A stretch of 64,000 bases of DNA from Bacteroidales bacterium (GCA_024401395.1 JAKSLD010000002.1:93939-157938); one strand, 5' to 3'; counted from the stretch's first letter, positions 53,738 to 63,301 are shown. Translations and numbers: made by a program. Notes: generated from the sequence alone by a model not told the origin.

Positions 53738-56143
53738 ATGATATTACATTACATAAAGATTGCGATTCGCAATTTAAAGAAATACAAAGTACAGACAGCC
53801 ATCAGTGTCATATCAATGGCAGTGGGAGTCACGCTTATGGCCGTGATACACTCGATGCTATTGGTAGTGCTAGAGGTAAGTTCGCTTGAGAGGAATCCCG
53901 ACTACAACCAGATACACTGGGTGCAAGGAACTGTATGCCGTCAGCCAGTGTTTCTGCAGAAGTTGGAAAACAGAGAATTCAAGTCGATACGCGACTACTG
54001 CCCACTGCCAGACCATACATTTACGATGGAGGTCTACCTAGAAGACAATGAAGAGCAGGAGAAGTATGTGCGAGGGAGGGTGCTAAGTGTGCCGCAAAAG
54101 ACGTTCGATTTCTACCACTTCATATCTCCGATAACAGGAGAGCCATTGAAGAAGCTAGAAGACAATACGGTGATAGTGACCGAGAACTTTGCCATGCAGA
54201 CATACGGGACACTAGACGTAGTGGGCAGACAAGTAAGGCTTTGGGATTACACACAAAAGTGGAATGAGCAAGAAGGAAGATACGATATAATACCCAACGA
54301 ATGGAAGTCGTTCGTCATCTCGGACGTACTTCATACCAATATGAGTGACAACTTCCACAATGCCGACATATACAAGAAACAAGACGACTATCTGTGCCAA
54401 ACGTACAAGATACTGCTGATACCCAATGAAGGGTGCCAGTACCAGCAGCTATGTGACGATATATTGCCACTAGCAGAAGAGCTGCTAGGTGCGGAACATG
54501 GGACCAGCATAGGCTATCTGCCTTGGAGCTACCACAGCTATGAGAACGGAGATGACTGGCAGCCAGATATGTATCATACGATAAAGGCGATATGCTATAC
54601 AGTAGTAGGGCTCATACTATTAGCGGCATTTCTAGGCTATATAAGGATGCAGACACAGCTCTTCTGGATAAGGCAGAGAGAGATAGCACTGAGAACCGTA
54701 GTGGGCGGGCAGATGAAGTCGCTCTTCGGGCTATTCTTCACAGAGATAGGGCTAGTAATGCTAATGACACTCGGCACCTCCCTGCTGATATGCCATATAA
54801 TGCGCGAGCTGCTATATGAGAGTGTGACGATAGGCTTAAGGACAGGCGGTATGCTATGGCAGATGAACGACTTTGAGCAATATGCGGCAGTTGTAATTGT
54901 GGCATTGACAATAGTGAGTATGCTCTTTGTGATGCTAGTGGTATGGCAGATAAGACAATCGCAGACAGGACTAGCGCTACAGATGAAGCCACAACGCAGT
55001 CACGCCATGCGCAGGATAGCCATAGGCTTCCAGATGATACTATCGACGATATTCATAGCAGTATCATTGATGCTATACGACGCAGTGCTAGATCGCATAA
55101 CCAAGGGACAAGAGGGATATAATGTGGAGAAATACAGAGAGAGCTTTGTATGCTCCATTACAAGCGGGGAGAACAACTTCTATGACAAAATGGAGAGATT
55201 GAAGAAGATGGACAATATAGAAGGCATTGTACCATGGTATAGAAGCAATTCGAACTATAATCCAGAAGAAGAGATAGAAGAGCTGAAATACTACTTTATA
55301 TACACGCAAAAAGACGATGAGCTGGTGAAGTATCTGGATATAGAGATAACCCCTGTACCATGCTCGGCCAGCAAAGAGAACACGGTATACGTATCAGAGA
55401 AGATGTATGATGCCATCACCAAGGGAGGGACACAAGCTGCACCAGCTATAAGGATGTTTAGTTTATATGATTATGAAACAAATCAATTTCTGGAGCCAGA
55501 ATATGCGTATGTGGCAGGCACGTTCAAGTCGATACCATCTGAACGGACCAGTATGCAGACAGTGATATGGAACCGACCATACAATACGGCGACCTATCTT
55601 GTCAGTGCCAAGAAAGGCGAGACAGAAAATGTGCGAAAAGCACTGACAGAGTTACGCGACGAAGGGTTGGCATCGGTACCGAAAGATCCAGTGCAGCAAG
55701 TGAAGAAGGCAAATGACACGGGAGAAGAGATGCTATTTACGGTAGTGTATACTATATTCATACTCACGGTTATCAATATAATAAGCACCTGCTCGTCGCT
55801 CTACTCAGCCATATCGCTTGATGTGCGAAGGAGGAAAAAAGAGGTGCAGCTACGCAAGATAAACGGAGCATTGGCAAGAGATATATTCAAGATATTCTCG
55901 AAAGAATATATGATACTGCTGATAGTATGTTTTGTAGCAGCATTGCCACTGAGCTACATTGCCGGAATAGTAGGATCGCAAGAGCTGAATATCAGTCAGA
56001 GCAACTTTGAAGATGTAATCTGGATGTTTATCTGGAACTATATGAAAGTAGCCGGACTGATAACCATAATAACGGTACTGACGGTAGGCGGCAAGATATG
56101 GGGCATAATGCACGTAAAGCCAGTGGAAGCCCTGAAAGAGTGA
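53738..56143 (+). CDS. FtsX-fold ABC permease, two-module (MacB-like) (operon 2)
   Basis: 801-residue inner-membrane protein with about eight membrane helices in two modules. Each module has a leading helix, a periplasmic MacB_PCD-like domain and an FtsX core: first helix about 18-40, core helices about 285-400, second leading helix near 430, and last core helices about 660-790. 'RQREIALRTVVGGQMKSLFGLFFTE' and 'RRRKKEVQLRKINGALARDIFKIFSKE' are the coupling-helix segments that contact the ATPase. The ATG at 53738 was preferred to the TTG at 53729. Bacteroidota often fuse the two halves this way, so it can act as one pump unit. Substrates might be lipoproteins, peptides or antibiotics. It converges with the unknown membrane gene (2 bp between stops). 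Confidence 0.93.
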   Translation: MILHYIKIAIRNLKKYKVQTAISVISMAVGVTLMAVIHSMLLVVLEVSSLERNPDYNQIHWVQGTVCRQPVFLQKLENREFKSIRDYCPLPDHTFTMEVYLEDNEEQEKYVRGRVLSVPQKTFDFYHFISPITGEPLKKLEDNTVIVTENFAMQTYGTLDVVGRQVRLWDYTQKWNEQEGRYDIIPNEWKSFVISDVLHTNMSDNFHNADIYKKQDDYLCQTYKILLIPNEGCQYQQLCDDILPLAEELLGAEHGTSIGYLPWSYHSYENGDDWQPDMYHTIKAICYTVVGLILLAAFLGYIRMQTQLFWIRQREIALRTVVGGQMKSLFGLFFTEIGLVMLMTLGTSLLICHIMRELLYESVTIGLRTGGMLWQMNDFEQYAAVVIVALTIVSMLFVMLVVWQIRQSQTGLALQMKPQRSHAMRRIAIGFQMILSTIFIAVSLMLYDAVLDRITKGQEGYNVEKYRESFVCSITSGENNFYDKMERLKKMDNIEGIVPWYRSNSNYNPEEEIEELKYYFIYTQKDDELVKYLDIEITPVPCSASKENTVYVSEKMYDAITKGGTQAAPAIRMFSLYDYETNQFLEPEYAYVAGTFKSIPSERTSMQTVIWNRPYNTATYLVSAKKGETENVRKALTELRDEGLASVPKDPVQQVKKANDTGEEMLFTVVYTIFILTVINIISTCSSLYSAISLDVRRRKKEVQLRKINGALARDIFKIFSKEYMILLIVCFVAALPLSYIAGIVGSQELNISQSNFEDVIWMFIWNYMKVAGLITIITVLTVGGKIWGIMHVKPVEALKE

Positions 56144-56145
56144 CG

Positions 56146-57174
56146 CTACAGAGTAACAGTCTCGCGTAGGTTCTGAATATGAACAGCCTCACAGCCCCCC
56201 ATTTGATCGGGAACGAAAATGAATCGGGTGGTTTGTGAGGTTTTTCTATTGATATGCTTCACATTAGTAACGAAAGTGGTATCGTTGCGTTGTTCAGAAT
56301 ACCAATTCTCCTTATCGGCGCAAGAGATATTGATACGCAAGAAATCATCCTCCATCAGACGATCATCGAGAAGGATAATCTCCTCGCCCTGGATACGGGT
56401 ATAAGAGTAATTATTGTACCTATACAAAGAAGTATATCCAGGCATAGGCCCGATGATCTGCTCCAGGAAGTGGATATTGACAGGATCTATCTGATCGGTA
56501 TATTCGCCATAAGTCACGGTAAAACCAGTGCTATGGAATGCGACAGAAGAGGCGATATATTTACGTCCATTAGGAGTTTCAGCCGACTCGCTAGCCAAGT
56601 ATACCAATTCACCGTTACTAGTCTGAGTGCGGTGCATGTGGCGGAGATAGAGTTGCTGGAGCAACAATACATTCTGCTGGTAGAGTTCCTTATCGAAAGG
56701 CTGTTGGAACTTGAAGCGGGCGGTAATGAGACGAGGTTCAGACAACTCAGGCTCCTCATAGACAGTATCCAGTTCGAAAGCCGGGAGAATGCTTATATCC
56801 AAGATATTAGACAAAGACTTCTCGTTACGATACCTGAAAGAGTGGACCAGCTTATCGTAGGAAGAGTCGACATGGATATAAGGCTGAATCACGACAGGCA
56901 AGATGATGACAGCGTGGAGCAGCAAGCATTTGACATCAGTACCCCTACGGACAGAAAAATAATGCAGTGTACCAGCCAAGAGGAGGTACACTGCAGTAGG
57001 TTTTCCGTTGAGCTCCAGATCAGGGAAGAGCTCAAGCATTATAGCGACGATGCCCAGAATAAACATCAGCATAGTACGTACGCTGTTATGAGGTCTCCTT
57101 CTGTAGGCGAAATAGCTCCAGAGGAGGATCATAGCCACATCGGCTGTTACATAAAGGGCAGTCAAGGTCAGCAT
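56146..57174 (-). CDS. Membrane protein of unknown function downstream of dnaN
   Basis: 342 residues, not recognised. Four short hydrophobic helices fill residues about 4-22, 33-50, 58-72 and 82-100. The remaining 240 residues are soluble, with a conserved-looking 'FKFQQPFDKELYQQNVLLLQQLYLRHMHRTQ' and several beta-rich parts ('GFTVTYGEYTDQIDPVNIHFLEQII'). It starts 11 bp after the dnaN stop on the same strand and so is probably in the dnaN transcript, which is unusual for a membrane protein. No signature of a sensor kinase or transporter is visible. The opposite strand carries a long frame that is only a shadow. Confidence 0.7.
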   Translation of the reverse strand: MLTLTALYVTADVAMILLWSYFAYRRRPHNSVRTMLMFILGIVAIMLELFPDLELNGKPTAVYLLLAGTLHYFSVRRGTDVKCLLLHAVIILPVVIQPYIHVDSSYDKLVHSFRYRNEKSLSNILDISILPAFELDTVYEEPELSEPRLITARFKFQQPFDKELYQQNVLLLQQLYLRHMHRTQTSNGELVYLASESAETPNGRKYIASSVAFHSTGFTVTYGEYTDQIDPVNIHFLEQIIGPMPGYTSLYRYNNYSYTRIQGEEIILLDDRLMEDDFLRINISCADKENWYSEQRNDTTFVTNVKHINRKTSQTTRFIFVPDQMGGCEAVHIQNLRETVTL

Positions 57175-57185
57175 AAAGAGAAGAA

Positions 57186-58307
57186 TTACACCTTCATAGG
57201 CATAAGGAGCATCAGTTCATCCTCGCCGTCGCGTTTGAGAGCAGGAGAGAACAAAGCCGAGCGAGCAGGGTCGGACAAAGAAATCTCGAGTTCCTGGCAC
57301 TCCATATTAGACAAAATATCGGCGAAGAAAGCGCCCTTGAATCCGATAGTCATATCCTCTCCCTGGTAGTCGCACGCGAGTGACTCCTTAGCCTTGCAAG
57401 AGAGGTCGAGGTCCTGCGCTGTGATTTCCACGCTATTAGAAGAGATATCGAGGCGGAGGAGCTTAGTATTATCAGAGAACAATACCACGCGGCTCACGGC
57501 GTTAGCGAGATCCTGTCGGTTGACGATCAACTTATAAGGGTTACCATTAGGTGGGATAACGCTTCTATAAGCAGGGTAAGCGCCCTCTGGCTGGAGGCAA
57601 GTCATGGTATAGAGAGGCAGCTGGAAGACTACATACTTATGGTCGAAAGAGATATTGACCATAGAATCCACCTTATCGAGCACACCCTTAAGGAGGGCAG
57701 CCGGGCGTTTATTGAGGATAAAAGAGGCGGTGATACCAGGCTGAGCGTCGGTGCGGCAATAGCGTACCAAGCGGTGAGAGTCGGTAGAGACCATAGTGAG
57801 CATTGTAGGCTCGATATCGAAGAAGATACCATTCATTGCAGGGCGAAGGGTATCATTAGCGACTGCGTAGGCGGTACGAGAGATACCATTGAGGAGGCTC
57901 TGAGAAGAGACAGCGAGAGTGTTGGTATCATCAGGATTCAAAGATTTAGGCTGAGACCACTCCTCTGCGGACTCACCAGACTGAGTGCTGGTACCCATGA
58001 GAGTAGAGATCTGGATAGCGTGATTCTCGTCATTGATAGAGATTTCGATAGGCTGTTCAGGAAGTTTCTTAAGGTATTCCATAAGCTTACCGCCAGGGAC
58101 TACAGCGCGAGCGTCGCCTTCAGAATCCATTACAGAGAGTTCTGTATTCATCACTACATCAGACGAACAAGCTGTCACGATAAGGCTATCGCCCTTAGTT
58201 TCGAATAGGAAATGACCCCATAGAGGTACGACTGGCTTACTCTCAATGACGCGACCGAGCACAGAAAGACGGCGGTCGAGATCACCACTAGATACTTTGA
58301 ATTTCAT
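57186..58307 (-). CDS. dnaN: DNA polymerase III beta subunit (sliding clamp)
   Basis: 373-residue clamp that encircles DNA and tethers the replicative polymerase. The sequence has three similar domains of about 120 residues. It starts 'MKFKVSSGDLDRRLSVLGRVIESKPVVPLWGHFLFETKGDSLIVTACSSDV', standard for Bacteroidota DnaN, and ends 'DELMLLMPMKV', the usual C-terminal clamp strand. dnaA and recF are not adjacent, as is common in this phylum, so its presence does not by itself mark the replication origin. A good promoter lies 60 bp upstream, divergent from fbp. Confidence 0.97.
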   Translation of the reverse strand: MKFKVSSGDLDRRLSVLGRVIESKPVVPLWGHFLFETKGDSLIVTACSSDVVMNTELSVMDSEGDARAVVPGGKLMEYLKKLPEQPIEISINDENHAIQISTLMGTSTQSGESAEEWSQPKSLNPDDTNTLAVSSQSLLNGISRTAYAVANDTLRPAMNGIFFDIEPTMLTMVSTDSHRLVRYCRTDAQPGITASFILNKRPAALLKGVLDKVDSMVNISFDHKYVVFQLPLYTMTCLQPEGAYPAYRSVIPPNGNPYKLIVNRQDLANAVSRVVLFSDNTKLLRLDISSNSVEITAQDLDLSCKAKESLACDYQGEDMTIGFKGAFFADILSNMECQELEISLSDPARSALFSPALKRDGEDELMLLMPMKV

Positions 58308-58363
58308 ATATGTTTTACTGTTATTTTCGTTAAGCAGCTATTTATCTAAAAACAGCTAATGTG

Positions 58364-58394
58364 CAAAGATAACGAAAAAGAGACGAAGCAGCAA
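58364..58394 (-). promoter_or_regulatory. Predicted dnaN promoter
   Basis: On the minus strand, TTG (58394-58392), 20 nt, then TATCTTTG (58371-58364): full match to the Bacteroidetes pattern, 57 nt before the dnaN ATG. Confidence 0.75.
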
Positions 58395-58403
58395 AAAAGT
58401 TAC

Positions 58404-58411
58404 TATATTTG
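58404..58411 (+). promoter_or_regulatory. -7 box (TATATTTG) of fbp
   Basis: Matches TAnnTTTG, 31 nt before the ATG at 58443. Its -33 region overlaps the dnaN promoter on the other strand, so the two divergent promoters may interfere. Confidence 0.6.
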
Positions 58412-58442
58412 TCGGGTCATTTTGGAAAATACATAGCAATTT

Positions 58443-60413
58443 ATGACGATACAAGAAGTAAAAGACGATCAGCGCTATCTAAAACTCCTAGCAGAAAAAT
58501 TTCCTACAATAGCTGACGCTGCCACAGAAATAATAAATCTGGAAGCCATAATGAACCTACCCAAGGGTACGGAGCACTTTTTGAGCGACCTACACGGCGA
58601 GAACAACGCATTCCAGCACGTATTGAAGAATGCCTCTGGTGTTATCCGCAGGAAAGTGGATGACATATTCGGCATGAACCTGAGAGAATCTGACAAGAAC
58701 GAGCTTTGTTCGTTGATATATTACCCAGAAGACAAGCTGAGGCTGATAGCCGAGACAGAGAGCAATCTTGACGACTGGTATCGCATCACACTACACAGAG
58801 TGGTAGAGGTGGCGAGAGTGGTATCATCGAAATATACACGTTCGAAAGTCAGGAAGCTACTACCTAAGGATTTCTCCTACATCATAGAAGAGTTGCTTCA
58901 TGAGCAGCAAAGCGAGCCCAACAAGCAAGAATACTATGCCGGCATTATCAATTCGATAATCAACACGAACAGGTCGACAGAATTCATCATAGCGATCTGT
59001 CAGCTCATACACAGACTAGTCATTGACTCGCTGCATATAGTAGGAGATGTATACGACCGAGGGCCTGGAGCGTGCTCGATAATGGACACCCTATGCGGCT
59101 ATCATGACTTTGACATACAATGGGGCAACCATGACATATCCTGGATGGGAGCTGCGGCAGGCAATCTGGCGCTGATAGCCAATGTGGTCCGTATTTCGAT
59201 CAGATATATGAACGTGGAGACACTAGAAGAGGGCTATTCGATAAACCTTCTGCCACTAGCTACGTTTGCGATAGACTTCTACGGCAAAGACCCATGCAGA
59301 GAATTCCAGGTAAAAGAGTATGAGGCAGACAGCCGTATGGCGCATTCGACCACGATGATGGCCAAGATGCACAAAGCCATATCCATAATACAATTCAAGC
59401 TAGAGGGACAGATAGTGAAGCGTCATCCAGAGTACAATATGGACGACAGGAATCTGATGCACCTCATAGACTACAAGGCAGGAACGATAACGATAGGCGG
59501 CAAGACATATCCACTTATTGACAAGCTATTCCCGACTGTAGACCCCCAAGACCCATACAAGCTGACACCAGAAGAGCAAAGGCTTATGGACCAGCTACAC
59601 CACTCGTTCACCTGTTCGGAGAGACTACAGAAGCACCTCAGATGCCTGTACAGGCACGGCAGTCTGTTCCTGACACGAAACAACAACCTACTCTACCATG
59701 CTTCGGTGCCATTGAATGCCGACGGCACATTCAAGAAGGTGGTAATAGAAGGAGTGGAATACAGCGGCAAGAAGCTCATGGAGAAGATAGACAGTGTGGT
59801 CAGAGATGCATACTTCGAGAAGAGCAACATCAGTGCCAAGAACTATGCCCTAGACTACATGTGGTATCTATGGTGCGGTCCAGATTCACCGTTATACAAC
59901 AAAGACAAGATGACCACCTTCGAGAGGTACTTCATTGACGACCAAGAGCTATACAAAGAACAGAAGGGAGCATACTACGAGCTATGCAACCAAGAAGAGA
60001 CCTGCAACACGATACTCAAAGAATTCGGTCTAGACCCGAACAATTCGCGTATCATCAACGGGCATATACCCGTGAGGACCACCAACGGAGAGAGTCCGCT
60101 CAGAGCCAACGGCAAGCGACTAGTCATTGACGGAGGATTCTCCAAGGCCTACCATTCGACTACCGGCATTGCGGGATACACACTGATTTACAACAGTCAC
60201 GGTCTGCAGTTAGTCCAGCACGAAGCCTTTGAGAGCAAAGAGAAGGCTGTGTTAGACGGTACCGATATCCACAGCAGAATGCAGCTGGTAGAGTTCAAGA
60301 CACACCGTATGCTAGTTAGAGACACCGACAGAGGCAGAGAACTGGCAGAGCAGATAGGCAATCTGCAGAGGTTGCTTGTTGCGTACAGAAACGGGCTTAT
60401 CAAAGAGAATTGA
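58443..60413 (+). CDS. fbp: Fructose-1,6-bisphosphatase, class III
   Basis: Gluconeogenic enzyme that converts fructose-1,6-bisphosphate to fructose-6-phosphate; class III is the Firmicutes/Bacteroidota type. 656 residues, normal size. It belongs to the metallophosphoesterase fold: SDLHGEN (48-54), 'GDVYDRGPG' (201-209) and 'WGNHDISWMGA' (227-237) supply metal ligands, and 'INGHIPVRTTNGESP' near 540 provides a later His. The class also has a large helical C-terminal part, seen here. The gene stands alone between divergent dnaN and a bidirectional terminator. Confidence 0.96.
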   Translation: MTIQEVKDDQRYLKLLAEKFPTIADAATEIINLEAIMNLPKGTEHFLSDLHGENNAFQHVLKNASGVIRRKVDDIFGMNLRESDKNELCSLIYYPEDKLRLIAETESNLDDWYRITLHRVVEVARVVSSKYTRSKVRKLLPKDFSYIIEELLHEQQSEPNKQEYYAGIINSIINTNRSTEFIIAICQLIHRLVIDSLHIVGDVYDRGPGACSIMDTLCGYHDFDIQWGNHDISWMGAAAGNLALIANVVRISIRYMNVETLEEGYSINLLPLATFAIDFYGKDPCREFQVKEYEADSRMAHSTTMMAKMHKAISIIQFKLEGQIVKRHPEYNMDDRNLMHLIDYKAGTITIGGKTYPLIDKLFPTVDPQDPYKLTPEEQRLMDQLHHSFTCSERLQKHLRCLYRHGSLFLTRNNNLLYHASVPLNADGTFKKVVIEGVEYSGKKLMEKIDSVVRDAYFEKSNISAKNYALDYMWYLWCGPDSPLYNKDKMTTFERYFIDDQELYKEQKGAYYELCNQEETCNTILKEFGLDPNNSRIINGHIPVRTTNGESPLRANGKRLVIDGGFSKAYHSTTGIAGYTLIYNSHGLQLVQHEAFESKEKAVLDGTDIHSRMQLVEFKTHRMLVRDTDRGRELAEQIGNLQRLLVAYRNGLIKEN

Positions 60414-60447
60414 TTTCAAGAAAACTCATTCAGAGTACAAATAAGAC

Positions 60448-60486
60448 AAAAGCCGTAGATCATCACGACCTACGGCTTTTAGTTTT
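60448..60486. terminator. Bidirectional terminator between fbp and the TonB receptor gene
   Basis: AAAAGCCGTAG (60448-60458) and CTACGGCTTTT (60470-60480) form an 11-bp stem with an 11-nt loop; the T-run continues (AGTTTT). On the minus strand the complementary arm is also followed by T. Fits the end of both converging genes. Confidence 0.85.
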
Positions 60487-60522
60487 AACAATTGTATCAT
60501 CTAAAAACTATACATCATAGCA

Positions 60523-62892
60523 TTAAAATTCAATTCTATATGCCACCTGCGGGAAAGTGAGTCGGACTACAGACTCATCGTAGCTATCCTTCTTGAAGTT
60601 ATAATAGTAACCATAGAAAGCAGAAGAGCAGATGAAGTCGAGCACGAAGCTATGAGAGACCTTATCCTTATTGATTTTATAGCTGAAGCTCAAGGCGAAT
60701 ACAGGTTCGACATCACGGCGTTCGCTAAAGACCTTATCATCCTGATACTGGACGACGTGAGTAGGGTGAGCCTCTGTTGCTTCATAATCGATAGGAGTAG
60801 TACGCTCGGTACCCTGGAGGGTATATTTAGCGCCGGCATTGATGATATTACTCTTATTATCGCCGACCATCCACTCCTTACCGGCTACGAAATTGACTAT
60901 ATAGTTACGGTCGTATCGGGAATGATACCACTTACCGTCAGAAGCCTTAAACTTTGACGAGAAGAAAGAGCCCGTAACCATACCGAACCAACCATCATGG
61001 AGGTATCGTTCGAAAGTCACGTCCACGCCATAGTTACGACCTTCGCCATCTGGGGCGAGGTCCTTATCCACGATAAAATCCAAGCTATTGAGGATAGAGA
61101 AGCCCGAGCCCTTCTCGACAGGGATATCATAGAGAGTCTGATAGTAAGGTTCGACACGCAAAGAGAGGTTATCGTTCAACTTATAAGAGGCAGAAGCGGT
61201 CAGATGACGTGCGCGAGTAAAGCCCAGGTCGTCATTAACCCGTTTGCCATTGAACTGCACGAAATAGATATCAGTGCGTTCCTTACGGCTATGGATGCCA
61301 TAACCGGCAGAGAGCGTCAGTTTATCATTCACGGCGTACTGGAGGCCGATACGAGGTTCGACAGAATAGGCATCATTGAGAGAAAGGTACTGATATGCCA
61401 ATCCAAGATTACAAGTAAGGGCACCGAAGTGCAATAAATTGTGAGTATAAGCAGTAATGAGAGTAGTTCCGTCAGAAGTATCTACCAGTTTACGCATAGG
61501 CGTATTAGCGTATTCAGAGTTATCGATACGCATTTCAGAGAACATACGAGTCAGCGTCACACCACTCTTATTAGTATAATGAGAGTTATACTTCTTGTTG
61601 AAAGACATAGAAAAGACGAGGTTAGAAATCTTCTTGTCAGTCACCAGAGTGCGGTTAAAGAAAGGCTGCAAGTCAGTATTCTCGAACAACTCCGGGAAGA
61701 GGAAATCATTGACGATCTGGTCTACAGAAGTCCTCTCCGTGTTGCCAGTATATACGACACTAGTCTGCAAGAGCGAGCCAGAAGAGAAAAAGAACTTATG
61801 AGTCAGACCCGTTGCTGCCATATGCTGATCCGAAGTAGAGAGGCTAGCATCATCCATAGACTCCCAATCCTTCTCATCCTTGATAGGGTTCTTGAAATTA
61901 TCTATCAGGCTAGTTCCCCAGAAAGAGAAAGTACCGGCGTTATGAGTAGGGACATTAACCTTAAAGTTAAGATCCTGGTATTTCAAATCCTGACCATTGA
62001 GGTCGGCCAAGCCGAGGTCGGTTGCCAAGGCGAGGAACGAATAGCGGTAATTCACGAGATAAGAAGCGCGATGATCCTTACCGATAGGGCCCTCACTAGC
62101 AGCCTCCAGGCCTAGCACACCAGCCTGGAACGTATGTTCATATTTCTGAGAATTACCATTACGCATCTTCATATCGAAGATACCAGAGACAGCATTATTA
62201 TACTCAGAAGGGAAAGCAGAAGTAAAGAAATCAGAATTACCGATAACCTTAGTACTGAGAGAAGAGAATATACCGGCTCCGGCCACAGAGATATCGGCGA
62301 AGTGGTTAGGGTTAGGTATCTCCACGCCCTCGATACGCCAAGCGAGCAGATGAGGGGCGTTACCGTGGATAGAGATACCATTAGTAGCTCCATCGGCACT
62401 GACGCCAGCGAAAGAAGAAGCCAGACGAGCCGGGTCCTCCACTCCACCTGGAGTACGGCTTATCTCCTCCACAGAAAACATACGAGCGCCCACGGTCGCT
62501 GTATTATTCAGAGGCATCTGTTTATTGACCTTAACCTTCACTACGACCTCATCTATAGTCTGGAGATCCTCAACCATAGGAATCTCGACTACGAGTTCCT
62601 TACCAGCTATAAGAAGCTGTTCCTTAAGTTCCACGGGAGTATAGCCCACCATCTGAGCGCGCAAAGTATAACGGCCGACAGGGATATCGGGCATAGAGAA
62701 GCAACCTTCGGTATCGGTCAGAGTACCATATCCAGGCACCTCCAGCAACTGAACAGTAGCGAAAGGAATCGGCATACCAGACGAGGCATCAGAGACGACA
62801 CCCCTAATAGTCTGTCGAGGAGAAGTACCCTGAGCGAAAAGGGTTGTAATAGCGCAAAGAACTGAAATGACGTAAATAATTAAATGTTTCAT
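60523..62892 (-). CDS. TonB-dependent outer-membrane receptor with carboxypeptidase-like N-domain
   Basis: 789-residue outer-membrane receptor. Signal peptide 'MKHLIIYVISVLCAITTLFA', cleavage before Q. Residues about 25-110 are a CarboxypepD_reg-like domain ('TIRGVVSDASSGMPIPFATVQLLEVPGYGTLTDTEGCFSMPDIPVGRYTLRAQMVGY'), then a plug domain ('VEEISRTPGGVEDPARLASSFAGVSADGATNGISIHGNAPHLLAWRIEGVEIPNPNHF', about 135-200) and a beta-barrel ending in '...TFPQVAYRIEF' with terminal Phe. Length is shorter than SusC, and there is no SusD gene beside it, so it resembles siderophore, peptide or vitamin receptors. Substrate unknown. Confidence 0.93.
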   Translation of the reverse strand: MKHLIIYVISVLCAITTLFAQGTSPRQTIRGVVSDASSGMPIPFATVQLLEVPGYGTLTDTEGCFSMPDIPVGRYTLRAQMVGYTPVELKEQLLIAGKELVVEIPMVEDLQTIDEVVVKVKVNKQMPLNNTATVGARMFSVEEISRTPGGVEDPARLASSFAGVSADGATNGISIHGNAPHLLAWRIEGVEIPNPNHFADISVAGAGIFSSLSTKVIGNSDFFTSAFPSEYNNAVSGIFDMKMRNGNSQKYEHTFQAGVLGLEAASEGPIGKDHRASYLVNYRYSFLALATDLGLADLNGQDLKYQDLNFKVNVPTHNAGTFSFWGTSLIDNFKNPIKDEKDWESMDDASLSTSDQHMAATGLTHKFFFSSGSLLQTSVVYTGNTERTSVDQIVNDFLFPELFENTDLQPFFNRTLVTDKKISNLVFSMSFNKKYNSHYTNKSGVTLTRMFSEMRIDNSEYANTPMRKLVDTSDGTTLITAYTHNLLHFGALTCNLGLAYQYLSLNDAYSVEPRIGLQYAVNDKLTLSAGYGIHSRKERTDIYFVQFNGKRVNDDLGFTRARHLTASASYKLNDNLSLRVEPYYQTLYDIPVEKGSGFSILNSLDFIVDKDLAPDGEGRNYGVDVTFERYLHDGWFGMVTGSFFSSKFKASDGKWYHSRYDRNYIVNFVAGKEWMVGDNKSNIINAGAKYTLQGTERTTPIDYEATEAHPTHVVQYQDDKVFSERRDVEPVFALSFSYKINKDKVSHSFVLDFICSSAFYGYYYNFKKDSYDESVVRLTFPQVAYRIEF

Positions 62893-62929
62893 TTGTGATA
62901 TTGTTGTTTGTCATCTGTTGTTTCGGCTG

Positions 62930-62960
62930 CAAAGTAACACAGTAAAAAGACGCGGGACAA
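62930..62960 (-). promoter_or_regulatory. Predicted promoter of the TonB receptor gene
   Basis: On the minus strand, TTG (62960-62958), 20 nt, then TTACTTTG (62937-62930), one mismatch from TAnnTTTG. 38 nt before the ATG. Confidence 0.5.
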
Positions 62961-63188
62961 TAGACAGGGACGAACGGCGCGATTTTGGGGATATACAACT
63001 CGTTTTGGGGCGAATTTCGGTTATTAGGGGTGAAATACGGGCTAACAGAGGACAAACGGCAAGTAACAGAAGCGAGCGAGACGATGGGAATTGGGATAAG
63101 AAGAGAGGCAAAGGCATAAAAGAGAGGGATAAGAAGCAGAGAGGGGGCATATAAGTCGAGAGTATAGAAGACATTTGCCAGACCTATA
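62961..63188. other. Intergenic region without a gene
   Basis: About 230 bp between the TonB receptor promoter and the tandem array. Top strand has several G-runs (TTTTGGGG twice, TTAGGGG) near 62983-63042, then a purine-rich stretch (63060-63170) that looks like a decayed tandem repeat of the same type as its neighbours. No coding signal, RNA gene or clear hairpin is seen. Confidence 0.6.
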
Positions 63189-63253
63189 GAAGACCAAGAG
63201 AAGACTAAGAGAAGACTAAGAGAAGACTAAGGGAAGACCCTTGTTCATCGTAA
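63189..63253 (+). repeat. 11-bp tandem array with dispersed core repeat, copy 3
   Basis: Four 11-bp units (GAAGACCAAGA, GAAGACTAAGA twice, GAAGACTAAGG; 63189-63232), then GAAGA and the core CCCTTGTTCATCGTAA (63238-63253). The core plus the GAAGA before it matches the 5228-5248 copy exactly, and the same orientation relative to a downstream promoter and gene is kept. It lies just before the AMP nucleosidase promoter. Confidence 0.88.
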
Positions 63254-63270
63254 AATTTCAAAAAAAAGAG

Positions 63271-63278
63271 TATCTTTG
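63271..63278 (+). promoter_or_regulatory. -7 box (TATCTTTG) of the AMP nucleosidase gene
   Basis: Perfect TAnnTTTG, 23 nt before the ATG at 63302. The TTG of the core repeat (63241-63243) is 27 nt upstream, too far for the normal spacing, unlike the copy before the antiporter gene. Confidence 0.6.
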
Positions 63279-63301
63279 TACAATTACAACTTGACAAGCG
63301 T

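Noticed and set aside
56254-57369. 371-residue plus-strand frame
   Set aside because: Antisense to the unknown membrane protein and the end of dnaN; the minus-strand frames have recognisable features and this one does not.
57186-58442. Replication origin near dnaN
   Set aside because: No dnaA, recF or cluster of DnaA boxes is seen; in this phylum dnaN is often far from the origin.
62983-63045. Four G-runs that might form a G-quadruplex
   Set aside because: Loops between runs are mostly longer than 7 nt and one run is short; not convincing without structural calculation.
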